64,000 nucleotides of DNA, taken from NCBI RefSeq assembly GCF_001945365.1, contig NZ_MSTQ01000017.1, forward strand, positions 1 to 64,000, written 5' to 3'. Under the pieces are notes generated by a model. The model made no database searches. It was not told where the DNA came from and saw only the letters and a list, made by a program, of their open reading frames with translations. The translations under genes were made by a program, and so were the position numbers. The stretch comes from Pseudomonas reinekei (GTDB taxonomy: Bacteria > Pseudomonadota > Gammaproteobacteria > Pseudomonadales > Pseudomonadaceae). Positions 57,408-64,000 of the stretch are shown in pieces. Position 1 is the stretch's first letter; each line of letters begins with the position of its first letter.

Positions 57408-58622
57408 ATGACAGTCGTCAATTTACCCGCCGTGCCAAGAGTGCTGATCGCCGAGGCCGACCCTTGGTCCCGGGACTTGCTCAAGGAAGTGTTGTTGCAC
57501 GTTCGCTGTGACGCGCGACTGGACTTGTGCGCCGATGGCCAGGCAGCGTTGGAGTTGTTGGCGCTCAACCCGTATGACCTGGTGATCGTCGATTGGGAGT
57601 TGCCCGGCGTCGATGGTCTGAATGTGTTGCGCAATATTCGTCAGCGCAAACGCAATCCGCCATTGCCCTTCATCCTGATGAGCAGCCGCAACGACAGTGC
57701 GAGCGTGCGCGAGGCCTTGCCGCTGGCGCCGACCGCTTACCTGACCAAGCCACTGAACATGGAAAGCCTGACCCAACGCCTGCAGGATTTACTGCTCAGC
57801 GCCGGTCAGGAGGTGTCGTGCGAAGTGCCGGCGTTGGCGCCGGGGATGACATTGTCGGTGTTCCTGGAGCGTCGTCGTGAGCTGGCCGAGGGCGCGCCAT
57901 TGATGACCGACGTGCAGTTGGCGGTCAAACGCAGCCTCAATCCCAACGGCCTTGATCTGACGGTGCTGGAAGATGAAATTCGCACCGACCCGCAGATCAC
58001 CGCCGTGCTCATCGCCGCCGCCAATAGTGCCGCGCATCACCACGGCGCCGCCGTACAGACCCTGTCTCAGGCGCTGCATCGACTGGGCACCGGACAAAGC
58101 ATGAACCTGATTCTGGGGCTGGCGCTCAAACGCAGTGCGCGGCTCAGCGATCCCTGTCTGGCGGACTACGCCGAGCGTTATTGGGACCTGTCGCTGCACA
58201 CGGCTGAATACGCCCGAACCCTGGCGCGGTTACTCGACCTGGATCAGGCGCGCTGTTATTGCGCGGGCATGTTGCATCGCTTGGGTGACTTGGCGTTGTT
58301 GCGTTGCTTGCAGGAATGGAAGCAGGCTGGTGGCGAATTGGACGAACAGGAAGAGGTCGGCGAAGCGCTGGCCAAATTTGGTGCGGCCTATGGTTCGGCG
58401 TTGCGTACGCGCTGGCGGCTGCCGCTGGAGCTGCGAGAGCTGATTGCCGCGGTATACCAGCTCGGTGGCGGGGTTTACTCCCGCGAAGCCTTGGTGATGA
58501 ACATGGCGGCGCAGCTGGCGCGGCTGAACGAACATGAAGGCGTTGAGGAACTGGCCAGAAGCCGCACGGCGCGGTTGCTCAAGATCGGGCTGCCGGAGTT
58601 GATGCGGATGCGCAAGAAGTAA
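57408..58622 (+). CDS. response regulator with C-terminal HDOD domain
   Basis: The 404-residue protein has an N-terminal receiver (about 10-130) with phosphorylation site Asp in LVIVDWELPGVDG and the conserved lysine in YLTKPL. The C-terminal HDOD domain (about 180-390) includes NPNGLDLTVLEDEIRTDPQITAVLIAAANSA in pieces. HDOD domains take part in signalling and often lack enzyme activity. No histidine kinase is adjacent. Its start at 57408 has GAGAG eight bases before. The output is unknown; roles in motility or c-di-GMP networks are seen for relatives. Confidence 0.9.
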   Translation: MTVVNLPAVPRVLIAEADPWSRDLLKEVLLHVRCDARLDLCADGQAALELLALNPYDLVIVDWELPGVDGLNVLRNIRQRKRNPPLPFILMSSRNDSASVREALPLAPTAYLTKPLNMESLTQRLQDLLLSAGQEVSCEVPALAPGMTLSVFLERRRELAEGAPLMTDVQLAVKRSLNPNGLDLTVLEDEIRTDPQITAVLIAAANSAAHHHGAAVQTLSQALHRLGTGQSMNLILGLALKRSARLSDPCLADYAERYWDLSLHTAEYARTLARLLDLDQARCYCAGMLHRLGDLALLRCLQEWKQAGGELDEQEEVGEALAKFGAAYGSALRTRWRLPLELRELIAAVYQLGGGVYSREALVMNMAAQLARLNEHEGVEELARSRTARLLKIGLPELMRMRKK

Positions 58623-58637
58623 GCGCACCAAATCCCG

Positions 58638-58667
58638 TAGGCGCGAGCCTGCTCGCTCCAACAGGGG
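58638..58667. repeat. single REP element
   Basis: GTAGGCGCGAGCCTGCTCGCTCCAAC in two short arms of the REP type, between convergent genes. Confidence 0.7.
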
Positions 58668-58681
58668 ATGTGTGGGTTCTG

Positions 58682-59671
58682 TCAGCCGGTGACAATCCGG
58701 TTCTTGCCCTCGCGTTTGGCTTGATACATCGCTGCGTCCGCACGGGCGAAGAGGCTGTCGATGGTTTCATCCTCGTCTGTCAGGCTGGTCAGCCCCTGGC
58801 TGACGGTGATGCCGAATGTCTGGCCATCGTGGTTGAAGCTCAGGCGCTGGATCTCCCGTTGCAGGCGCTCGGCCACTTGCAGGGCCATCTCCGGGGTGCA
58901 GCCGGGGAATACTGCTGCGAACTCCTCTCCACCAATTCGCCCGAACAGATCGCCTCGACGCAACGCGGCGCGGCCGCTGTCGGCGATGTGTTGCAGCACG
59001 TTGTCGCCTTCCTGATGCCCGTACGTGTCGTTGATCACTTTGAAATCATCGATGTCCAGCATCAGGAATGACAGCGGCGTGCCTTGTTGCCGTGCCAGCT
59101 CGAACTCCTGATTAGCGCGGTCGAAGAAATGGCGGCGATTGCTGCTCTGGGTCAGGGCGTCGGTGGTGGCCAGGCGTTGCAGCTCGGTTTCCATCTGCTT
59201 TTTTTCGGTGATGTCTTCCGCGATGCCAACAATGATCAGCGGCTGGCCGGGCTCCGCCTGACGGTTGATGAAGCATTTGTCGCTGAGCCAGCGCACCTGG
59301 CCGTCGCCGTCGATGATCCGGTATTCGCGGTCTTCCACGGCACCTGTGTCGAGCACCTTTGCCAGGCTGCGCTCGGCGTAGTCCAGGTCGTCGGGGTAGA
59401 TGCTGTCGCGCCACTGGTTGTAGTCGGACAGCAAAAGATCGGCGCAGCGGCCGAAAATCCGTTCGTAGGCGGGGCTGACATACAGCACCTGACGGGTTTC
59501 CCAGTTGAACGCCCAAAGCACGGCGTTGACGCTGACCAGCAGCGTGCTGAACAACTGTTCGCGTTCACTCAGGCGCGCCACTTCACCTTGGGCGTGCATC
59601 AGCGCCAGCAAGGTTTTTGCGGCTTCTGGCCACTGCGGTGAAGTGGGGTCTTTCAGATTTTTATTGACCAT
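58682..59671 (-). CDS. PAS-GGDEF diguanylate cyclase
   Basis: From the ATG at 59671 (MVNKNLKDPT) the product has 329 residues. It has a PAS domain (about 55-160: NWETRQVLYVSPAYERIFG, IVGIAEDITEKKQMETEL) and a GGDEF domain with intact active motif GGEEF (in RIGGEEFAAVF). It should make c-di-GMP from GTP in response to a signal bound by PAS. No membrane helix is seen, so it is cytosolic. It converges with the HDOD regulator. With LapD and the protein at 61.3 kb it adds to the c-di-GMP genes of the window. Confidence 0.93.
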   Translation of the reverse strand: MVNKNLKDPTSPQWPEAAKTLLALMHAQGEVARLSEREQLFSTLLVSVNAVLWAFNWETRQVLYVSPAYERIFGRCADLLLSDYNQWRDSIYPDDLDYAERSLAKVLDTGAVEDREYRIIDGDGQVRWLSDKCFINRQAEPGQPLIIVGIAEDITEKKQMETELQRLATTDALTQSSNRRHFFDRANQEFELARQQGTPLSFLMLDIDDFKVINDTYGHQEGDNVLQHIADSGRAALRRGDLFGRIGGEEFAAVFPGCTPEMALQVAERLQREIQRLSFNHDGQTFGITVSQGLTSLTDEDETIDSLFARADAAMYQAKREGKNRIVTG

Positions 59672-59789
59672 CGGCACAAATCTCAAAGGGCGTACGCCGC
59701 TTGAGATTCGAAAGCGGCCATAGCGAAGCCCGCCAGGATGGCGAAGTGTCTTTGAGAGGGGGTATTTTTGACGAAGTTCCCGCTTTTTT

Positions 59790-59952
59790 GTGACGAGGGA
59801 GCTTGCTCCCGCCGGGCGGTAGGGTTGTCACTATTTTCGGCCAGTCCAAAAACCAGTGTGGGAGCAAGCCTGCTCGCGCTAGCGGTCTTCCAGCCAACAT
59901 CAATGTTGAGTGTCAGTTCGTCATCGCGAGCAAGATCGCTCCCACAGGTTTT
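59790..59952. repeat. REP/BIME cluster
   Basis: Several REP arms follow each other: GACGAGGGAGCTTGCTCCCG, GTGGGAGCAAGCCTGCTCGC, and CATCGCGAGCAAGATCGCTC with CCACAGG. The first resembles the REP found inside the outer-membrane factor gene at 19.8 kb. Open frames over it are not genes. Confidence 0.88.
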
Positions 59953-59969
59953 GTGACCTTTTGCTGCAA

Positions 59970-61154
59970 TCAGGCGGCCGTAGGACGCAGGGAGTAGGTT
60001 TTCAGCTGATCAGCGAAATCACGCAGGGATTGAATCCCGCTGGCTTCCGCTTCGTGTACCCAGTCCTTGATGGCGGCCAGCATGTCATGACCATTTGAGC
60101 TGGTCTTGACCCAGATCTGCTGCAATGCCAGGCGTTTTTCGTAAATTACCTTCAGTGCGTGGCTGTGCTCGAGCATGTTCTGGATGCGTACGTGGTGTTT
60201 TTCGTCCAGCAGGCTGGTCTCCCGGGAGAGCAGACGCTTGGCGCGGTGGAATTGGTGACGAACCGAATGATCGACCTTTTCCAGCTCTTGCTTGACCAGC
60301 GGGCCGATCACCAATTTGCGGTACTGGGCCATGATCTGGAAGCGGTTGTTGAGGATCGCCATCGCGGTGTCCATGTCCAGGCTGCCCTTGCCCTCGACGC
60401 GGTGAGCTATCGGCGCGACCCGCTGGACCTTGGCCAGGCGCAGGAAGCTGAACACTTGAATCCATGCCCAGCCCATATCGAACTCCCACTTCTTCACCGA
60501 CAGTTTGGCCGAGTTAGGGTAGGTGTGATGGTTGTTATGCAGTTCTTCACCACCAATGAGAATGCCCCAAGGCACCAGATTGGTCGCCGCATCGCGGCAT
60601 TCGAAGTTGCGGTAGCCGACGGCGTGCCCCAGACCATTGACCACGCCGGCAGCCCACACCGGGATCCACATCATCTGGATGGCCCAGATGGTGATGCCGA
60701 TGGTGCCGAACAGCAGCAGGTCGATCACGCCCATGATCGCCACGCCCAGCAGCGGAAAGCGGGAATAAAGATTGCGCTCGATCCAGTCTTCGGGGCAGTT
60801 CTTGCCGTAGATGCGCAGCGTCTCGGGGTTTTCCGCTTCGGCGCGGTACAGCTCGGCGCCTTTGCGCAGAACGGTGGACAAGCCTTTGATGACCGGGCTG
60901 TGCGGATCATCTTCGGTTTCGCACTTGGCGTGGTGCTTGCGGTGGATAGCCGTCCACTCGCGGGTGTTCTGCGCCGTGGTCAGCCACAGCCAGAAGCGGA
61001 AGAAATGTTTCAGGCCCGCATTCAGCTCCAGGGAGCGGTGGGCTGAATAACGGTGCAGATAGACCGTGACGGCGACGATTGTCACGTGGGTCATCAGCAG
61101 GGTGACTGCCACCAGTGACCAGGGCGACAAGCCGAGAAAACCTTCGTACCACAT
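59970..61154 (-). CDS. desA: membrane fatty-acid desaturase DesA
   Basis: The 394-residue protein is a membrane-bound acyl-lipid/acyl-CoA-type desaturase with the three histidine boxes HRYSAHRS, HRKHHAKC and HNNHHTYPN, and four membrane helices. It introduces a cis double bond into phospholipid acyl chains using di-iron and oxygen. Order and neighbour (divergent PAS-GGDEF-EAL gene, then oscA and sbp) match the desA locus PA0286-PA0283 of P. aeruginosa. A helical C-terminal tail of about 100 residues follows the last histidine box. The start is at 61154. Confidence 0.93.
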   Translation of the reverse strand: MWYEGFLGLSPWSLVAVTLLMTHVTIVAVTVYLHRYSAHRSLELNAGLKHFFRFWLWLTTAQNTREWTAIHRKHHAKCETEDDPHSPVIKGLSTVLRKGAELYRAEAENPETLRIYGKNCPEDWIERNLYSRFPLLGVAIMGVIDLLLFGTIGITIWAIQMMWIPVWAAGVVNGLGHAVGYRNFECRDAATNLVPWGILIGGEELHNNHHTYPNSAKLSVKKWEFDMGWAWIQVFSFLRLAKVQRVAPIAHRVEGKGSLDMDTAMAILNNRFQIMAQYRKLVIGPLVKQELEKVDHSVRHQFHRAKRLLSRETSLLDEKHHVRIQNMLEHSHALKVIYEKRLALQQIWVKTSSNGHDMLAAIKDWVHEAEASGIQSLRDFADQLKTYSLRPTAA

Positions 61155-61263
61155 AGGCTATAGGGCCCTCGATAAAGAAAAAAACAGCCGTTGCATTATC
61201 ACTAAGCCCACAGAGAAAACCAGTCGCCCTTTCAGATAAGAGTGGCTGAATGTGTCTTTAGCC

Positions 61264-61269
61264 TATAAT
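61264..61269 (+). promoter_or_regulatory. candidate -10 element of the GGDEF-EAL gene
   Basis: A perfect TATAAT lies 20 bases before the ATG at 61290. The -35 region is not clear, so only the -10 box is claimed. Confidence 0.4.
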
Positions 61270-61289
61270 CCCGGCATTTTTGTAGGGAC

Positions 61290-63218
61290 ATGGACCGTCG
61301 TATGTCTGCCAGCTATCGCGATGCCTTGCGTGCAGCGCTGCTTTACCTGTTGCTCTCTGTGATCTGGTTGCAGGCGAGTGACTATTTATTGAACAGTCTC
61401 TTCGATCACTCAGTCGAGCGGATGCGCTGGCAACTGATCAACGGTTACGTGTGGATGGTGTTGAGCGCCGGGTTGATCTTTATTGCCCGCGCTCGACGGC
61501 TTCGAAGCCGAATCGGCGCCAAATCGCGTGAACGCAGCGAAGATCGCGAGCGTTTGCAGCAGGCCGCCGCCGTGTTCGATTGCACCCGCGAAGGGGTGTT
61601 GGTGACGGATCGCAACGGGCTGATTGTTCATGTGAACCGCGCGTTCATGGAAATCACCGGCTATCAAGGTGAAGAGGTGCTGGGGCAGCGGCCCAACCTG
61701 TTCAAATCCGGCCGTCATTCGGCGGATTTCTATCAGGCGATGTTCGCCACCCTGGACCGCTTGGGCGAGTGGAGCGGGGAAATCTGGAATCGGCGCAAAA
61801 GCGGCGAGATTTACCCGCAGTGGCAAACCATCCGCATCATTTTCGATGAGCTGGGGCGGCGTAGCCATTACGTGGCAGTGTTTTCCGACATCAGTGCGAT
61901 CAAGCATTCCGAGCACGAATTGATGCACCTGGCGCACCACGACCCGCTGACCGATTTGCCCAATCGCTTGCTGTTCACCGACCGTGTCGAGCAGGCATTG
62001 GCGTCGGCGCAAATGCACAAGCGTGGTTGTGCCTTGCTGATGGTGGATCTGGATCACTTCAAGATGATCAACGACAGCCTTGGGCACACCATCGGTGACC
62101 AATTGCTCAAGGCCGTCGCCCAGCGTTTGCAGGCTATGTTCGGGCCGGGCATCGCCCTGGCGCGGCTTGGGGGCGATGAATTCGCCGTGCTGGCTGAAAG
62201 TTGTCCGCAGTTGGTGCAGGCAGCGGCATTGGCCCAGCGCATCATCGACGGCCTCAAAGAGCCTTTCCCGATCGACGGGCAGTCGTTGTTTATCAATGCC
62301 AGCATCGGTATCAGCCTGTTCCCCAGCGATGCCCTGAACGCCGAGCAACTGTTGCGCAATGCCGATTCTGCCTTGTTCAAGGCCAAGAGCGCGGGCCGCG
62401 ATGGTTACGCGCTCTACACCGAAGAGTTGACCGCCCATGCCCGGCAGCGGGTTGAGTTGGCGTTCGAATTGCGACGCGCCCTGGAGGACCAACAGCTGCG
62501 GGTGCATTACCAGCCGGTTCACGATTTTCAGACCAGTCGTCTGGTCGGCGTCGAGGCGTTGGTGCGTTGGGAGCATCCGCAACGTGGTCTGGTTTCGCCG
62601 GCGGAATTCATTCCCGTCGCCGAGCGCACGGGGCTGATCGCCGACATCGACGCCTGGGTGATGCGCCAGGCATGTCAGCAGATGTGCCAGTGGCGTCAGG
62701 CCGGTGTCGAATTGTCGTTTGTCGCGGTGAATGTTTCCTCGCGGCTGTTCGCTCGTCGCGAGCTTTACCAGCAAGTTTCGCAGGTGCTGCGTGAAACCGG
62801 ACTCGACCCGGCCTGTCTGGAACTCGAGGTCACCGAGAGCGCGGTGATGGACGATCCGGAAGTCGCACTGGAACAAATGCATCGCCTGCGGGAGCTGGGC
62901 GTATGCCTGGCCATCGACGATTTCGGTACGGGCTACTCGTCCTTGCTGCGGCTCAAGCGCTTGCCGGTGCAGAAGCTCAAGATTGATCAGGGTTTCGTCG
63001 CCGGGCTGCCGTGTGATGAGGATGACTCAGCCATTGTGCGGGTCATTATCGCCCTGGCGCAGAGCATGGGCATGCAGGTGCAGGCAGAAGGGATCGAGCA
63101 AGTGGAACAGGCGGCATTCCTGCTCGAGCACGGTTGTCATTTGGGGCAGGGTTATTGGTTCGGTCGACCGATGCCGGTCGGGAAACTGGATTGGGCTCAT
63201 GCGCCGCTGATTCGGTAA
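61290..63218 (+). CDS. membrane PAS-GGDEF-EAL protein
   Basis: The 642-residue protein has two membrane helices (about 12-32 and 50-70), a PAS domain (about 90-205; CTREGVLVTDRNGLIVHVNRAFMEITGY in parts), a GGDEF domain with intact LGGDEFAVL and an EAL domain with intact EALVRW and DDFGTGYSSL. It could therefore both make and break c-di-GMP. Its place divergent from desA corresponds to PA0285 of P. aeruginosa. An internal ATG at 61302 is an alternative start; neither has an ideal ribosome site. Confidence 0.94.
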   Translation: MDRRMSASYRDALRAALLYLLLSVIWLQASDYLLNSLFDHSVERMRWQLINGYVWMVLSAGLIFIARARRLRSRIGAKSRERSEDRERLQQAAAVFDCTREGVLVTDRNGLIVHVNRAFMEITGYQGEEVLGQRPNLFKSGRHSADFYQAMFATLDRLGEWSGEIWNRRKSGEIYPQWQTIRIIFDELGRRSHYVAVFSDISAIKHSEHELMHLAHHDPLTDLPNRLLFTDRVEQALASAQMHKRGCALLMVDLDHFKMINDSLGHTIGDQLLKAVAQRLQAMFGPGIALARLGGDEFAVLAESCPQLVQAAALAQRIIDGLKEPFPIDGQSLFINASIGISLFPSDALNAEQLLRNADSALFKAKSAGRDGYALYTEELTAHARQRVELAFELRRALEDQQLRVHYQPVHDFQTSRLVGVEALVRWEHPQRGLVSPAEFIPVAERTGLIADIDAWVMRQACQQMCQWRQAGVELSFVAVNVSSRLFARRELYQQVSQVLRETGLDPACLELEVTESAVMDDPEVALEQMHRLRELGVCLAIDDFGTGYSSLLRLKRLPVQKLKIDQGFVAGLPCDEDDSAIVRVIIALAQSMGMQVQAEGIEQVEQAAFLLEHGCHLGQGYWFGRPMPVGKLDWAHAPLIR

Positions 63219-63336
63219 AAGAACCAGATTGCAGCCTTCGGCAGCGCCCACAGAGCAACCCGAAGGCGGCGAGCTTTTGATGTTCCCTCGCCGCAAACCC
63301 TTGCGCCGTCAAATAATATCTTCTAGTTATATAAAA

Positions 63337-63361
63337 ATTCTTAAATAGTCTTTTTAAGAAT
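63337..63361. promoter_or_regulatory. inverted repeat upstream of oscA
   Basis: ATTCTTAAA and TTTAAGAAT are perfect 9-bp arms separated by seven bases, in an AT-rich region 84 bases before oscA. It probably belongs to the promoter and may bind a sulfur regulator such as CysB; that is inference. Confidence 0.55.
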
Positions 63362-63444
63362 ATCAGCGCCTCTCTACTATTGGTTCCACGCCGCAAGCAG
63401 TGCCGCCCACTGCCTGGCAACCACACAGTCGAAGGAGCAGCACC

Positions 63445-63627
63445 ATGAGCGCATCTCTGCGTAGCGTTGACGGTCAGGACGAGGCAACCATTCTGCGTGA
63501 AATCCAGAGCGCTCTGCGCGATCTGCGTTTTGGCGCCGTGGAAATCACTGTGCACAACGCCCAGGTGGTTCAGATCGAACGCAAGGAAAAATTCCGTTTG
63601 CAGCAGCCGGGCAACAAGCCGAGCTGA
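63445..63627 (+). CDS. oscA: DUF2292 small protein OscA
   Basis: The 60-residue protein (MSASLRSVDGQDEATILREI) has the DUF2292 pattern LRFGAVEITVHNAQVVQIERKEKFR. AAGGAG lies seven bases before the ATG. In pseudomonads oscA sits directly before sbp and is induced by sulfur limitation; it is needed for use of organosulfur sources and resistance to chromate in P. corrugata. Here sbp begins 83 bases later, matching that arrangement. Confidence 0.9.
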   Translation: MSASLRSVDGQDEATILREIQSALRDLRFGAVEITVHNAQVVQIERKEKFRLQQPGNKPS

Positions 63628-63709
63628 TGCGAACAATCAAAAGATCGCAGCCCGATTCCAGCACCCCATAAAAAAAGCCAACACACCAAGAATTCCAGGA
63701 GCTTTCACC

Positions 63710-64000
63710 ATGTCGTCGATTCGCCATTTCGCTTTGGCCGCCCTGGCCAGTGCCCTTTTTGCCGGTTCCGCGGTTGCCAAGGATTACGAGCTGTTGAACG
63801 TGTCGTATGACCCGACCCGTGAGCTGTATCAGGAATACAACGCCGAGTTCATCAAGCACTGGCAGAAGGATCACGCGGGCGACACGGTGAAGATCCAGCA
63901 ATCCCACGGTGGTTCGGGCAAGCAAGGCCGGGCCGTGATCGATGGCCTGCGTGCCGACGTGGTGACCCTGGCCCTGGCCGGTGACATCGACGAAATCGCC
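63710..64000 (+). CDS. sbp: sulfate-binding periplasmic protein (5' part)
   Basis: Only the first 97 codons lie in the window. They give a signal peptide (MSSIRHFALAALASALFAGS..AVAKD) and the start of the mature sulfate-binding protein: YELLNVSYDPTRELYQEYN and QQSHGGSGKQGRAVIDGL, with the loop that binds sulfate. It delivers sulfate to the CysTWA importer, whose genes would lie beyond the window. AGGAG lies seven bases before the ATG. Confidence 0.96.
   Translation, partial: MSSIRHFALAALASALFAGSAVAKDYELLNVSYDPTRELYQEYNAEFIKHWQKDHAGDTVKIQQSHGGSGKQGRAVIDGLRADVVTLALAGDIDEIA

Noticed and set aside
59768..59997. Small plus-strand frames over the REP cluster before desA
   Set aside because: They are translations of REP palindromes and have no conserved start or ribosome site.
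61410..62882. 490-codon open frame antisense to the GGDEF-EAL gene
   Set aside because: Shadow frame; the sense strand has full PAS, GGDEF and EAL motifs.

Overview
The window is chromosomal DNA of a fluorescent-group Pseudomonas. The support is a Pseudomonas-type 5S rRNA, lapG-lapD, gabD-gabT, desA next to a GGDEF/EAL gene and oscA-sbp, many REP/BIME palindromes of the GTGGGAGCGAGC..GCTCGC type, Pseudomonas-restricted small families (DUF6124, DUF3077, DUF2789) and GC-rich codon use. It is ordinary chromosome interrupted by one integrated element of about 16 kb.

Region by region. 1-310: end of an rRNA operon (5S plus terminators). 338-6061 (minus): a four-gene pvfABCD/mgoBCAD-type signal biosynthesis operon (two diiron oxygenase-like enzymes, an A-PCP-reductase NRPS and a cyclase-like protein). 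6.7-10.3 kb: GntR regulator, then the c-di-GMP biofilm switch lapG-lapD. 10.9-14.6 kb: alpha-ketoglutarate dioxygenase plus sulfonate/nitrate/taurine-type ABC importer. 14.7-15.7 kb: short RHS protein with a PPxY-rich tail. 16-21.3 kb: LysR regulator and an EmrAB-TolC-like pump whose outer-membrane gene carries an in-frame REP pair. 21.3-24.2 kb: slipin/NfeD pair, YbaK-like deacylase, DUF2789, and a toxin-antitoxin pair. 24.3-29.4 kb: MarR regulator and an AaeXAB-like pump with its own outer-membrane factor. 29.5-35.9 kb: two-helix membrane protein, DUF945, a PEBP protein and a VWA lipoprotein / ECF sigma / one-helix protein operon. 36.1-37.5 kb: an antisense-RNA leader controlling a DUF6124 gene, then a Phd/ParE pair.

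37.5-53.9 kb: an integrative element beside tRNA-Arg(CCG), with a P4-type tyrosine integrase, an AlpA-like regulator, a DUF927/Toprim primase-helicase, iteron-like arrays near both ends and a second copy of the antisense-RNA leader. There are no capsid, portal, terminase or conjugation genes. The AT-richer cargo (37.7-44.5 kb) looks like defence or addiction genes: HNH nuclease, Panacea antitoxin with partner, large PIN-domain protein, and a ParA-like ATPase coupled to a RelA/SpoT-domain protein. 54.4-64 kb: gabD-gabT, an HDOD response regulator, a PAS-GGDEF cyclase, desA, a PAS-GGDEF-EAL protein, oscA and the start of sbp.

The most striking observation is that two 78-nt hairpin RNAs, one at 36.2 kb and one at 49.8 kb on the opposite strand, share an architecture: entry stem-loop, two target sites, cloverleaf-like RNA with two antisense loops, then the same two targets overlapping the ribosome binding site of the next gene. 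Their stems differ by compensatory changes. Their loops differ in sequence but still match their own targets. This is the logic of phage P1 C4 / P4 CI immunity RNA, here apparently with two specificities, one outside the mobile element.
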